Shown here in pieces: positions 8,516 through 17,842 of a stretch of DNA of 64,000 nt. Within the stretch, counting starts at the first letter, position 1, and the number at the start of each line of letters is the position of its first letter. Origin of the DNA: JBEEFP01 sp041166085 (GTDB taxonomy: Bacteria; Actinomycetota; Acidimicrobiia; Acidimicrobiales; JAFATL01). Below the pieces are notes generated by a model, which did not search any database, had not been told where the DNA came from, and saw only the letters and a list, made by a program, of their open reading frames with translations. The stretch lies in assembly GCA_041166085.1 (NCBI GenBank), contig JBEEFP010000062.1, forward strand, positions 9,632 to 73,631, written 5' to 3'. Both the position numbers and the translations under genes were made by a program.

Positions 8516-9531
8516 CGGGCTGGGGTCCCGTCGGCAGCGGGGAACCGCACGTACTCGTCGATGAGCGTCTTGCCCAGCTCGGCGTCGGACGGCCGGTCGG
8601 CGCCGGCCGTCAGACGACCGCGCCTGCGCAGGTCCGACTCGAGGGTCGTGAGGATGAACTCCAACGACAGGTCGTCGCTGTGGTCGCTCCACGCCCGTCG
8701 CTCGGCGTCGTCGGCGAAGCAGTAGGCCTTCCACGACACGGAGTAGCGGAGATCGTCGCTGCCGAAGTCCTGCACGACGTCGCCGGCCGGCGACCGCAGC
8801 GACCAGCGTCGGTTGCCCTCGTGCACCAGCTCCATCCCGGGGACGAGGCGGGAAAGGACCCCGTCGTCGCCCGCGACCCGGTCCACGCCGTGGAAGATGG
8901 TGTCGGTGTCGAGCAAGGCCGCGGTGTTGTGAGCGGGGGCGTAGGTCTCGGCCGGACCGTCCGCACCCTTGGGGTAGTAGGCGAGCTCCCCGCCCTGGGC
9001 TTCGCCGAAGTAGGCGATGCCCGTGGCGATCGGCATGCGCCACCGCTCGAAGAGCTCGGAGTGGCGCATGACGACCAGCAGCCACTGCGGCACCACCTTG
9101 CGGTTGGCGCCCCGGAACTCGGGCACGTCGGTGTGCACCGCCAGCTCCTGGCCGGGCAGCAGCATGTTGGCGTACACGATCGCCGGCACGATCACCGGGC
9201 GGCCGTGCAGCTCGACGGCCGCGCTGCGCAGTCGCTCGTGGTCGCGGAACGCTTCGATGCCCTCGGCGAACACGTCCTCGCCGTAGCTGTAGGTCTCGCG
9301 GAAGTAGTTGGTGCGGGCCGCTCGCAGGTGGGGCGGCTCGTCGGTGCGCCCGAAGCGGCCGCCCGTCCGGACGAAGTTCACCGCCGCGTCGTAGCGCTGG
9401 GCCAGCTCCGGCGCGAACCCCGTGTCGAAGCCCTCGTTGCTGTATTGGCCGTAGGTCCCGAACCCGTGCCACAGCTCCACCATGCGCTCGGCGCCCGCCT
9501 CGTCGAGCAACGGCTCGAGGATCTGGATCAC
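8512..9531 (-). CDS. Putative 2-oxoglutarate/Fe(II)-dependent oxygenase-like protein
   Basis: About 339 residues. The likely iron-binding facial triad is HTD in LAVHTDVPEF plus a distal His in DTIFHGVDRV, with an Arg-containing strand further on. This is the HxD...H arrangement of 2OG-Fe(II) oxygenases on a double-stranded beta-helix. No close named family is recognised and the substrate is unknown. Start choice: the longest frame begins at 9597, but that ATG lies inside the palindrome at 9571-9623. GTG codons at 9552 and 9531 are more plausible, and 9531 directly precedes the first conserved-looking sequence IQILEPLLDEAG. The 3' end overlaps the convergent YCII gene by 4 nt. Confidence 0.6.
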   Translation of the reverse strand: MIQILEPLLDEAGAERMVELWHGFGTYGQYSNEGFDTGFAPELAQRYDAAVNFVRTGGRFGRTDEPPHLRAARTNYFRETYSYGEDVFAEGIEAFRDHERLRSAAVELHGRPVIVPAIVYANMLLPGQELAVHTDVPEFRGANRKVVPQWLLVVMRHSELFERWRMPIATGIAYFGEAQGGELAYYPKGADGPAETYAPAHNTAALLDTDTIFHGVDRVAGDDGVLSRLVPGMELVHEGNRRWSLRSPAGDVVQDFGSDDLRYSVSWKAYCFADDAERRAWSDHSDDLSLEFILTTLESDLRRRGRLTAGADRPSDAELGKTLIDEYVRFPAADGTPAR

Positions 9532-9570
9532 GCTGCGGCAGCGTAGACCCACCCCGTCGGCCCGACCCTC

Positions 9571-9623
9571 TCGACTTTGCGTGACTTTCCCGGACATAGT
9601 CCGGGAAAGTCACGCAAAGTCGA
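9571..9623. repeat. Long perfect palindrome, family A copy 1
   Basis: The arms at 9571-9593 and 9601-9623 are perfect 23-nt reverse complements that begin TCGACTTTGCG. Two more pairs extend the stem to 25 bp around a 3-nt loop. The central seven bases are ACATAGT. It starts on the base after the nrfD stop codon, so it is positioned to end the minus-strand formate dehydrogenase transcript. Related arms and loop recur at 30797-30851, so this is a repeated element and not only a terminator. Confidence 0.85.
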
Positions 9624-10550
9624 TCAGGGGGAGCTGGTTGCGGCGACCTCGCCCCGCTCCATGCGCTCGCGCTGGACGGCCACGACGTATCTGGGGTCGG
9701 CGGCGGACTGGATGCCGGCCTCGTAGACCGCGAAGCGCTCGGCTGCTGCGCCGAAGGTGACGAGGGCCCCGCCCAGCCGGGCCAGCCACCGGCGACGCCG
9801 GCCGAGGCCGAGGGCGGCCGCGCCGACCATGGTCACCTGCGAGGCGAACTTGCCGATCTGGCCGGCCCGGCCCTCGTGGTACGGCTCGCCGACGGTGCCC
9901 AGCTTCTGCTCCATGGCCCGACTCGCGCCCAGCTCGATCTGCGCGCCGGCGAGCGCCAGGCGGCGAGCAGGCTCGGCGCCGGCCCCAGAGACGAACTGCA
10001 ACGCCACGCCGCCGGCCGACGCGGCCGCCCCGCCTGCGAACAGCAGGGGCAGATGGTCGCGCGCCTCGTGCCACGCGGGGACGGCGCTGTCGGCGAGCAG
10101 CACGCCGGTGTACGTGGCGACGGCAGGACCGAGCACGCCGGCCGCGACACCGGCCACGTCGCCCACAACCGGCAAGAGCCCCGTGACCTCCGACAGCGCC
10201 GCCGCACCCGTCGCGGGACCGAACACGGCCAGCAGCCAGCTGCCCAACGACATGGGCGATGTGGGACGGGCCACGCGGAGCATGTTGGCGAAGCGGCTCG
10301 GCCGTCCGAGGTCGGCCACGAGGAGCACCAAGCTGGCCAGGATCCCGCCGAGCGAGACGACACGGGCGACCCGCCGCAACTCGACGTTGCCGCGCGCGTG
10401 CGCGCCGAGCGCGAGGGTCGCCGACGCGCCCGAGAGCCCGCCGGTGAAGAAGTAGGCAGGGATGAACCACTTCCACACCGGCCGCTTGAGAATGGGGCGC
10501 CCGTAGTACGAACGGAACTCGGCCTTGCCGACGAGCGACCGCTCCTTCAC
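9624..10550 (-). CDS. nrfD: NrfD/PsrC-type quinone-linked membrane subunit of formate dehydrogenase
   Basis: A 308-residue polytopic membrane protein of the NrfD/polysulfide reductase PsrC family, which exchanges electrons between iron-sulfur subunits and membrane quinone. The N-terminus GRPILKRPVWKWFIPAYFF is characteristic, and ARPTSPMSLGSW marks the following helix pair. About eight hydrophobic segments are visible, and the long cytoplasmic tail is basic. The GTG start overlaps the fdhB stop by 4 nt, so this subunit replaces the usual cytochrome b gamma subunit (FdnI) of formate dehydrogenase. The complex is probably anchored to the membrane by this subunit. Confidence 0.9.
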   Translation of the reverse strand: MKERSLVGKAEFRSYYGRPILKRPVWKWFIPAYFFTGGLSGASATLALGAHARGNVELRRVARVVSLGGILASLVLLVADLGRPSRFANMLRVARPTSPMSLGSWLLAVFGPATGAAALSEVTGLLPVVGDVAGVAAGVLGPAVATYTGVLLADSAVPAWHEARDHLPLLFAGGAAASAGGVALQFVSGAGAEPARRLALAGAQIELGASRAMEQKLGTVGEPYHEGRAGQIGKFASQVTMVGAAALGLGRRRRWLARLGGALVTFGAAAERFAVYEAGIQSAADPRYVVAVQRERMERGEVAATSSP

Positions 10551-11368
10551 CGGCGCCTGCCGACGAACGACGTCGCAACCGCGAACGTCAGCGCCAGCGC
10601 GGCCCGCCCCGCCGCCTTCCACATCGCAGGCAGGTCGCGGGTCGGCGACACCGGATCCGGCGGCAGGCCGTACACCTCGGGCTCGTCGAGCAGCAGGAAG
10701 AAGGCGCCGAACCCGCCCACCCCGTCGTCGGGCGACTCGCCGTAGAGACGGGCGCCGGGTACGCCGACCTCCTCCAATCGCTGTACCCGCGCCGACGCGC
10801 GCGCCCGCAGCTCCTCCAGCGGACCGAACTGGATGGACTGGGTCGGACACGCCTGCGCGCACGCGGGCTCCATGCCACCCTTGAGCCGGTCGTAACAGAG
10901 GGTGCACTTCCACGCCAGGCCGTCGGACTCCCGCCGGTCGATGACCCCGAACGGGCACGCGCTCACGCAGTAGCCGCAGCCATTGCACACCTCGGACTGC
11001 ACGACGACGGTCGAGAACTCGGTGCGGAACAGGGCGCCGGTCGGGCAGACCTCCAGGCAGGCGGCCGACGTGCAGTGCTTGCACACGTCCGACGACATGA
11101 GCCATCGGAAGCCCGCGTCCGCCGACAGCACGTCGGCCTGCGGCTCCGGCACCCGCTGCTCGATGAAGGCAACGTGGCGCCAGGTGTTGGCCGAGAGCGC
11201 GCCGGTGTGGTCGTAGGACGAACCAAGCCACGCGATGCCGTCCTCCGGCACCTGGTTCCACTCCTTGCACGCCACCTCGCACGCCTTGCACCCGATGCAG
11301 ATCGAGGTGTCGGTGAAGAAGCCCATCCGCTGCGGGTGGGTGTCGTACGACGACGCGAGGTCGACCAT
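10547..11368 (-). CDS. fdhB: Formate dehydrogenase iron-sulfur (beta) subunit, four [4Fe-4S]
   Basis: A 273-residue electron-transfer subunit with four Cys clusters: CIGCKACEVAC, CKHCTSAACLEVCP, CNGCGYCVSACP and CTLCYDR...CAQACP. This is the FdnH/HybA-type arrangement that carries electrons from the molybdenum subunit to the membrane subunit. The N-terminal THPQRMGFFTDTSICIGC places the first cluster early, with no Tat signal. Near the C-terminus is one hydrophobic stretch (residues ~250-268), which may anchor the subunit. The ATG overlaps the fdhA stop and the TGA overlaps the nrfD start, so all three are translationally coupled. Confidence 0.94.
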   Translation of the reverse strand: MVDLASSYDTHPQRMGFFTDTSICIGCKACEVACKEWNQVPEDGIAWLGSSYDHTGALSANTWRHVAFIEQRVPEPQADVLSADAGFRWLMSSDVCKHCTSAACLEVCPTGALFRTEFSTVVVQSEVCNGCGYCVSACPFGVIDRRESDGLAWKCTLCYDRLKGGMEPACAQACPTQSIQFGPLEELRARASARVQRLEEVGVPGARLYGESPDDGVGGFGAFFLLLDEPEVYGLPPDPVSPTRDLPAMWKAAGRAALALTFAVATSFVGRRR

Positions 11369-14300
11369 CAGGCCGTCACCCCCGCTCGCGTTCGGTACTC
11401 CTCCACCAGCCGCAGGAGCGCCGCCCCTCGCGGCCGCCGCCCGGGACGGATGTCGCACGTCGCGGCCTTGACCTCCTGAATGTGCACGTTGGGATCGAGC
11501 GCGAGCGGGAACAGGTCGTTGGCCGAGTCTCCCACCGTCAGGCCGCGCTGGCCCCAGTGGTACGGCAGGCCGACCTGGTGCAACGTGCGGCCCTGCACCA
11601 CCAGCGGCTTGACGCGGTCGGTGACCATGACCCGCGCCTCGATCGCCGTACGGCTGCTGATGATCGTGGCCCACTGGTTGTCGTGGAGACCCCGCTCCGC
11701 GGCCAGCTGCGGACTCACCTCGCAGAACATCTCGGGCTGCAGCTCGGCCAGGTACGGCACCGTTCGCGACATGCCGCCCGCGGTGTGGTGCTCGGTGAGC
11801 CGGTACGTCGTCATCACGTACGGGAAGACATCGGACTGCGACGGCTGGTACGGGTTCTCCGGCCGGTGGATCTGCTCCCGGACCGGGTTGGCGTCCTCGC
11901 GGTAGAGGGGGTTGGCGAAGGGCGACTCGTGCGGCTCGTAGTGGGTCGGCAGCGGACCGTCGACGATGCCGTGGGGTGCGAACAGCCACCCGCGGCCGTC
12001 CCCCTGCATGATGAACGGCTCGTCCCCGCGCAGGGCCAGCTCGGCCTTGGCGTCCGGCGGTGGCACGTAGTTCGGGGCCATGTCCTTCTTGAAGTCGGGG
12101 ACGTCCTCACCGGTCCACTCCCCTGCTGCCGCGTCCCACCACACGTACTTCTTGCGGTCCGACCAGGGGCGTCCGTCGGGGTCTGCCGACGCGCGGTTGT
12201 AGAGGATGCGCCGGTTGCTGGGCCACGCCCATCCCCACTCGGCTGCGACCCAGGACTGCTCCTGGCCGGGCTTGCGGCGCGCCGTCTGGTTGACGCCGTC
12301 GGCGAATGACCCGCAGTAGATCCACACACCACACGCGGTCGACCCGTCGGGCTTCAGCTCGGTGGGTGCGGCGAGGGCGGAGCCGTCCGCCTTCACTCCA
12401 CTCATCTCGGCGAGCACGTGCTCGGCATCGGGCTCGTCGTCTGGGCCCACCAACCGGTAGTCCCAGGTCAGGTCGAGGAGGGGGCGGTCGCGCTCGTCGG
12501 TGGACCCGGCCAGCTTCTCCCTGATGATGCGCCCGAGGTGGAAATAGAACGAGAGCTCCGACCGGCAGTCGCCATCGGGTTCCACCGCCTTGTGGTGCCA
12601 CTGGAGCAGACGCTGGGTGTTGGTGAAGGTGCCGTCCTTCTCAGTGTGGGCCGCGGCCGGCATGAAGAACACCTCGGTGCCGATGTCGGCCGTACGCAGC
12701 TCGCCTGTCTCGATCTCCGGGGCGTCGTGCCAGAACGACGCGCTCTCGATCTCCTGGAAGTCGCGCACCACCAGCCAATCGAGCTCGGCCATGGCCATGC
12801 GGTGCATCTTGGAGTTGCTCGACCCCACGGCCGGGTTCTCGCCGACGACGAAGAAGCCCTTGACCGTGCCGTCGAGCATGCCCTGGATGGAGTGGTAGGT
12901 CGAGTGGTCCCCGGTGATGCGCGGGAGGTAGTCGAAGCAGTACCCGTTGTCCTCCGTCGCGGCGTCGCCCCACCACGCCTTCAGCAGGCTGATCAGGTAC
13001 GCGTCGGTGTGGCCCCAGTAGCCGGTCGGCGAGCTCTCCTTCTCCAGGAACGCCTGCAATGAGTCGTGCTTGGCCCCGTCGGGCATGGGGATGTACCCCG
13101 GCAGGATGTTGTAGAGCGTCGGCACGTCGGTCGAGCCCTGGATGCTGGCGTGGCCCCGCAAGGCGAGGATGCCGCCGCCCGGCCGTCCGATGTTGCCGAG
13201 CAGCAGCTGGATGATCGCGGCGGTGCGGATGTACTGCACCCCGACCGTGTGCTGCGTCCATCCCACTGCGTAACAGAACGCCGAGGTGCGCTCGCGGCCG
13301 GAGTTCTCACACAGCGCCTCCGCCACCTCCAGGAAGAGGTGCTGCGGGACGCCGCACACCTCCTCGACGAGCTCGGGGGTGTAGCGGGCGTAGTGCCGCT
13401 TGAGGATCTGGTAGACGCAGTTGGGGTCCTGCAACGTGGGATCAGTGCGGGGCGGCCTGGCCGTCAGGCCGCCGTGGCTCCCGTGGCGGTCGCCCTCTCC
13501 CCGGCCCGGCTCCTCGTCACCCTTGGGTTCCTCGCCCGCGTACTGCCAGGTCTCGATGTTGTAGAGGCCCCGCTCCGGATCCCAACCCGAGAACAGCCCG
13601 TCGAGGTCCTCGGTGTCGGCGAAGCGAGGGTCGATGATCGTCGACGCGTTGGTGTACGGCAGGACGTACTCGCGGAAGTCGCGCTCGCCCTCGAGGATGT
13701 GGTTGACGATGCCGCCCAAGAACGCGATGTCGCTGCCGGCCCGAATGGGCACGTGGGTGTCGGCGACCGCACTGGTGCGCGTGAACCGCGGGTCGACGTG
13801 GATGACCTTGGCCCCGCGCGCCTTGGCCTCCATGACCCACTGGAACCCGACGGGATGGCACTCGGCCATGTTCGAACCCTGGATCACGATGCAGTCGGCG
13901 TTGGCCAGGTCCTGCTGGAAGGTGGTCGCACCACCCCTACCGAAGGATGTCCCCAAACTGGGAACGGTGGAGGAGTGTCATATGCGGGCCTGGTTCTCGA
14001 TCTGGATGGCGCCGAGGGCGGTGTACAGCTTCTTCATGAGGTAGTTCTCCTCGTTGTCGAGGGTCGCTCCTCCGAGACTGGCGATGCCCATGGTGCGCCG
14101 CACCCTCATGGGCCCCTGCTCCCCCGGGACCTCGTCCTCCCAGGTGGCCCGCCGAGTGGCGATGACCCGGTCGGCGATCATGTCCATGGCGCGGTCGAGG
14201 GAGAGCTCCTCCCACTCGGTGCCGTGCGGACGGCGGTACTTCACGCGGTACTCGCGACTGGGCGCCTGGACGAGTCCCTTGGTCGCCGCACCCTTGGGAC

Positions 14301-14556
14301 ACAGGCGCCCCCGGGAGATGGGGCTGTCGGGATCGCCCTCGATCTGGGTGATGCGTCCGTCCTTCACGAAGACGCGCTGTCCGCACCCCACCGCGCAGTA
14401 GGGACACACGGAACGGGCAACCGAGTCGGCCTCGCTCGTCCGGGGCTCCAACTCGGCCGAGTGCGGTGACTGGGCGGCGCGCCCCAGACCGAGGCGGTCG
14501 CCCGCCAGCTGCCGCGCGGCCGGCCACGACGCAATCAGCTTGCGCACGAGCGGCAT
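11368..14556 (-). CDS. fdhA: Selenocysteine formate dehydrogenase, molybdopterin (alpha) subunit
   Basis: Catalytic subunit that oxidises formate to CO2 at a Mo/W-bis-MGD centre. Two open frames, 14556-13981 and 13977-11368, are in the same phase and separated only by one TGA at 13980-13978. Read through as Sec, the product is 1062 residues with Sec193 in the context ENQARI-U-HSSTVPSLG, exactly where FDH-N-type enzymes carry the active-site Sec (or Cys). The N-terminal [4Fe-4S] site is CPYCAVGC (C51, C54, C58) with C86 in RLCPKG. FGRGGATT and AECHPVGFQWV follow as expected. A bacterial SECIS-like hairpin lies right after the UGA. There is no twin-arginine signal, so it is probably cytoplasmic. 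selA, selB and selC are not in the window and must be elsewhere. Automatic callers will split this gene. Confidence 0.93.
13949..13980 (-). promoter_or_regulatory. UGA(Sec) codon and bacterial SECIS hairpin in fdhA
   Basis: Reading the minus strand, the TGA at 13980-13978 is followed after 12 nt by GTTCCC (13965-13960), loop AGTTT (13959-13955) and GGGGAC (13954-13949). This gives six pairs including one G-U. The apical loop begins 18 nt after the UGA and has G as its second base. This fits the general bacterial SECIS description: a short hairpin directly downstream of UGA with an early G in the loop. SelB would bind it to recruit Sec-tRNA. Confidence 0.8.
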
Positions 14557-14584
14557 CCTTGCACGACGACGGTCAGCGATCGCG

Positions 14585-14743
14585 TCACTCGGTTTCGTCG
14601 CCGATGCGCTCGCCCTCCTCCGACTCGCCCGCGTCCATCAGGGCCGTCTCCAGCTCCTCGCGATCGGTCGTCCCGTCGCCGGCCTCGTCGTCGGCCTGCC
14701 GGCGAACCTCGTCCTGCACCTCGCCCTCTGGGTCGCGCTCCAT
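14585..14743 (-). CDS. Small acidic protein (52 residues)
   Basis: A short frame starting ATG at 14743 and ending TGA at 14585, just upstream of fdhA on the same strand. The product is very acidic and Glu/Asp-rich (starts MERDPEGEVQDEV, contains REELETALMDAG and ends GDETE), with no hydrophobic segment. I do not recognise a family. Composition and the clean frame between the divergent methyltransferase and fdhA suggest a real gene, perhaps the first gene of the formate dehydrogenase transcript, but the function is unknown. Confidence 0.5.
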   Translation of the reverse strand: MERDPEGEVQDEVRRQADDEAGDGTTDREELETALMDAGESEEGERIGDETE

Positions 14744-14813
14744 GCACTGGCTCTACCCGGAATCGCGGGCGATCGTGCATGGCCGCCGGCCCGGCGGGGG
14801 AAGGGTGGGGCGG

Positions 14814-15665
14814 ATGTGGCCGTTCTTCGCGCCGAGCCGCCGTCGCGCCATCGACCGCGCCCTGACACTCGCCGGCCTCGCGCCGGGCGAACGCTTCATG
14901 GACCTCGGGTGCGGCGACGGACGGGTCCTCGTCGCCGCCGCGAGGCGGGGCGCGGAGGTGGTGGGCATCGAGGCAGACGGGGAGCTGGTCGAGCGGGCTC
15001 GACGCCGTCTGGCCCGTGCCGGTCTGTCCGGTGCGGTCGTCCACGGTGACATCTTCGAGTGCCCCCTCGACGCCGATGTGATCTTCACCTACCTCACGCC
15101 CGGCACCCTGCAGGAGCTCACGGAGCACTTCCAGGCCCTGGCACCGGGCACCCGGCTGGTGACCCTCGACTTCCCCGTGCCCGACCTGGTGGCGGCCGAG
15201 TCCACGCAGGCCCTCTCGCTCTACCGACTCCCCGCGGCCGTCCGGCCCCCCGCCCCGGCTCCCGCCTGGCCGGCGGCCGCCACCCTCGTGGTGACCGTCC
15301 CCGAGCGCCAGTCCCTCACGTGCATCGAGCTCATCCACCCCGGTGGGCGCGCCGAGGTCCGCGTGTCGCCCGAGTTGAAGGCGGTGGCCGGCATCAAGAT
15401 CGGCCGCGACCACGTCGAGCCCGGCCGCCCAGTCGCCGTCGACCTGCGTTGGGAGGGCGAGCCCGAGGGCACGCTCGTCGCCGGACGAATCGACGCGCCG
15501 GGCGCGGGACCGCACGCGGTGTACGTGCTCTTCGCGGACGAGGAGGGTGGGCACTGGGAGCTCACCGACGAAGCGAGCCGGGAGCTGGCGCGCCACCTGG
15601 GCGCAGGCCGAGCGCCCCGGTCGTCTGCCGAGTTGCTGGCTGCCGCCGTGGGCGAAGTCGCCTGA
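14814..15665 (+). CDS. Class I SAM-dependent methyltransferase
   Basis: 283 residues. The SAM-binding motif I is FMDLGCGDGRVLVAAA near residues 27-42, followed by acidic motif II in VVGIEAD and a post-motif VIFTYLTPGTLQEL. It probably methylates a small molecule or protein; the target is not evident. The C-terminal half (from about residue 150) is a separate beta-rich domain (TLVVTVPERQSLTCIEL, GPHAVYVLFADEEGG) that I do not recognise. The ATG at 14814 follows a G-rich ribosome binding site and precedes the hydrophobic WPFF start. The gene is divergent from the formate dehydrogenase operon. Confidence 0.85.
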   Translation: MWPFFAPSRRRAIDRALTLAGLAPGERFMDLGCGDGRVLVAAARRGAEVVGIEADGELVERARRRLARAGLSGAVVHGDIFECPLDADVIFTYLTPGTLQELTEHFQALAPGTRLVTLDFPVPDLVAAESTQALSLYRLPAAVRPPAPAPAWPAAATLVVTVPERQSLTCIELIHPGGRAEVRVSPELKAVAGIKIGRDHVEPGRPVAVDLRWEGEPEGTLVAGRIDAPGAGPHAVYVLFADEEGGHWELTDEASRELARHLGAGRAPRSSAELLAAAVGEVA

Positions 15666-15719
15666 TTGGTCAGCCGCCGAGCTGGAGAGGATGGCAGTCG
15701 AGTCGACCCAGGAGGTCAC

Positions 15720-16301
15720 ATGAGCCAGAACGAGGGCATCACGGGAGCGTCGGCCGACGCCATCGAACTGCTGATAGCCGACCATCGCACCGTCGAGCAG
15801 CTGTTCAAGCAGTACACCGCGGCAGCGAGGGATGCGGGCGTCTCCAAGCACGCGGCCGACGAGATCGTCAAGGAGCTGTCGATCCACGCGGTCATCGAGG
15901 AGCAGGTTCTCTACCCGACCGCCCGCAAGGTCCTTCCCGACGGTGACGCCCTTGCCGACCACGCCCTGCAGGAACACCAGGAGATGAAGGAGCTCCTCAC
16001 CCAGGTGGACGGCAAGGACGCAACCGATCCCCAGGTCCGGACCACCTTCGGGAAGATCGAGCAGGCCGTCACCGAGCACGTCGAGGAGGAGGAGAACGAC
16101 CTGTTCCCCAAGCTGCGCTCGAAGTGCGACCAGGACCAGCTGCAGAAGATGGGCCAGGCCATGGAGAAGGCCAAGGCCATCGCGCCCACCCATCCGCATC
16201 CCAAGGCACCCAACCAGCCGCCGGGCAACATCGTCGCCGGGCTGGGCGCGGCCGTCATCGACAAGGTGCGCGACGCAGCCAAAGCCGTGATGGATCGGTA
16301 A
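15720..16301 (+). CDS. Hemerythrin HHE cation-binding domain protein
   Basis: 193 residues. A four-helix bundle of the HHE family is indicated by His/Glu positions in IADHRTVEQLF, SIHAVIEEQVLYP, DHALQEHQEMK and VTEHVEEEENDLFP, which would form a di-iron site. Relatives bind O2 or NO or act in oxidative and nitrosative stress. The C-terminal 50 residues are Pro/His-rich (HPHPKAPNQPPG) followed by a short amphipathic segment. The ATG at 15720 has a strong AGGAGG ribosome binding site 5 nt upstream. Confidence 0.92.
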   Translation: MSQNEGITGASADAIELLIADHRTVEQLFKQYTAAARDAGVSKHAADEIVKELSIHAVIEEQVLYPTARKVLPDGDALADHALQEHQEMKELLTQVDGKDATDPQVRTTFGKIEQAVTEHVEEEENDLFPKLRSKCDQDQLQKMGQAMEKAKAIAPTHPHPKAPNQPPGNIVAGLGAAVIDKVRDAAKAVMDR

Positions 16302-16320
16302 CTCCGCGAAGCTTGTCGGC

Positions 16321-17832
16321 ATGGCCGACAGCGAGTTCGCCGACATCACCACGCAGACGCTGGCCGACCTCGGCGTCGCCACCCCGACCGGCGACGCCGA
16401 GGTCACCACGCCCATCGACGGCCGGGTGATCGCACGCCTGCAAGGCGGTGCAGGGGACGTGGACGCGGCGGCCGAGCGGGCCGCCGCCGCGTTCACCGCC
16501 TGGCGGGACGTGCCCGCGCCCGTGCGGGGGCAGCTCGTCCGCGCCTTCGCCGACGAGCTGCGCACCCACAAGGAAGAGCTCGGCCGCCTGGTGACGTTGG
16601 AGGCGGGCAAGATCCTCAGTGAGGGACGGGGCGAGGTGCAGGAGATGATCGACATCTGCGACTTCGCCGTCGGGCTCTCCCGTCAGCTGTACGGCCGCAC
16701 GATCGCGTCCGAGCGCCCTGGACACCGGATGATGGAGACGTGGCATCCGCTCGGCCCGGTCGCGGTGATCACCGCCTTCAACTTCCCGGTGGCGGTGTGG
16801 GCATGGAACGCGGCGTTGGCCCTCGTGTGCGGCGACCCGGTCGTGTGGAAGCCGTCCGAGCGCACCCCGCTCACGGCTCTCGCGTGCAAGGCGCTGCTCG
16901 ACCGGGCGTCCGATCGTGTGGACGGCGTGCCCGCCGACCTCGTGCAGGTGGTCGCGGGAGGACCTGCCACCGCGGAGGAGCTGGCGGATCATCCCGCCTT
17001 CCCGCTGGTGAGCGCGACGGGGAGCACCCGCATGGGTCGGGCCCTCGGTCCGCGCATCGCAACCCGCTTCGGCCGTCCGTTGCTGGAGCTGGGCGGCAAC
17101 AACGCCATGATCGTCACCGACAACGCCGATCTCGACCTGGCCGTGCGGGCCATCGTGTTCGCGGCGGCCGGCACCGCGGGCCAGCGGTGCACCTCGCTTC
17201 GGCGACTCATCGTCGAGCGCGCGGTGCACGACGAGGTGGTCGAGCGGGTGGCCAAGGCCTACGCCAGCCTGCCCGTCGGCAACCCGCTCGACGACGGCAC
17301 CCTCGTGGGTCCGCTCATCAACGAGCAGGCCCACGCTCACATGCAGACCGCGCTGGCGACGGCCCGGGCCGATGGCGCGAGGGTCGTCGGCGGCGATCGC
17401 GACACGGCGCTCGCGGCGCGTTGGCCGGACGCGTTCTACGTCCGGCCCGCGGTCGTCGTGATGCCGAGCCAGACCGATCTCGTGCGCCGGGAGACGTTCG
17501 CACCCGTGCTGTACGTGCTGGAGTGCAGCGATCTCGACGACGCCATCGCCGTCCACAACGACGTGCCCCAGGGCCTGGCGTCGTCCATCTTCACCACCGA
17601 CATCCGTCAAGCCGAGCGGTTCATGAGCGGCGGCGGCAGCGACTGCGGGATCGTCAATGTGAACATCGGTCCGAGCGGCGCCGAGATCGGTGGCGCGTTC
17701 GGCGGCGAGAAGGAAACGGGCGGCGGGCGGGAGGCAGGCTCCGACGCGTGGAAGGCCTACATGCGCAGGGCGACGAACACCGTCAACTGGTCCACCGAGC
17801 TCCCCCTCGCTCAGGGCGTCGAGTTCGGCTGA
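16321..17832 (+). CDS. Aldehyde dehydrogenase, ALDH7/antiquitin-like
   Basis: A 503-residue NAD(P)-dependent aldehyde dehydrogenase. The general base Glu lies in LELGGNNAMIV, the catalytic Cys in TAGQRCTSLRR, and the oxyanion-hole Asn in TAFNFPVAVWAWN. Sequence style (GPLINEQAHAHMQ, PQGLASSIFTTD, GAEIGGAFGGEKETGGGREAGSD) matches the ALDH7 group, which includes alpha-aminoadipic semialdehyde dehydrogenase of lysine degradation. No lysine pathway gene is adjacent, so the substrate is inferred only. It starts 20 bp after the hemerythrin gene and may share its transcript. Confidence 0.92.
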   Translation: MADSEFADITTQTLADLGVATPTGDAEVTTPIDGRVIARLQGGAGDVDAAAERAAAAFTAWRDVPAPVRGQLVRAFADELRTHKEELGRLVTLEAGKILSEGRGEVQEMIDICDFAVGLSRQLYGRTIASERPGHRMMETWHPLGPVAVITAFNFPVAVWAWNAALALVCGDPVVWKPSERTPLTALACKALLDRASDRVDGVPADLVQVVAGGPATAEELADHPAFPLVSATGSTRMGRALGPRIATRFGRPLLELGGNNAMIVTDNADLDLAVRAIVFAAAGTAGQRCTSLRRLIVERAVHDEVVERVAKAYASLPVGNPLDDGTLVGPLINEQAHAHMQTALATARADGARVVGGDRDTALAARWPDAFYVRPAVVVMPSQTDLVRRETFAPVLYVLECSDLDDAIAVHNDVPQGLASSIFTTDIRQAERFMSGGGSDCGIVNVNIGPSGAEIGGAFGGEKETGGGREAGSDAWKAYMRRATNTVNWSTELPLAQGVEFG

Positions 17833-17842
17833 GGCCGAGCGG

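Noticed and set aside
9552..9597. Long start of the 2OG-oxygenase-like gene
   Set aside because: The ATG lies in the palindrome loop at 9594-9600, and conserved-looking sequence begins only after the GTG at 9531.
13937..13980. fdhA as a frameshifted or nonsense-broken pseudogene
   Set aside because: Both halves are in the same phase, all catalytic motifs are present, and the TGA falls exactly at the known Sec position with a SECIS-like hairpin after it.
14535..16655. Long minus-strand open frame of about 700 codons
   Set aside because: It overlaps well supported plus-strand genes (methyltransferase, hemerythrin, aldehyde dehydrogenase start) and has the low-complexity Arg/Gly-rich composition of a shadow frame in G+C-rich DNA.
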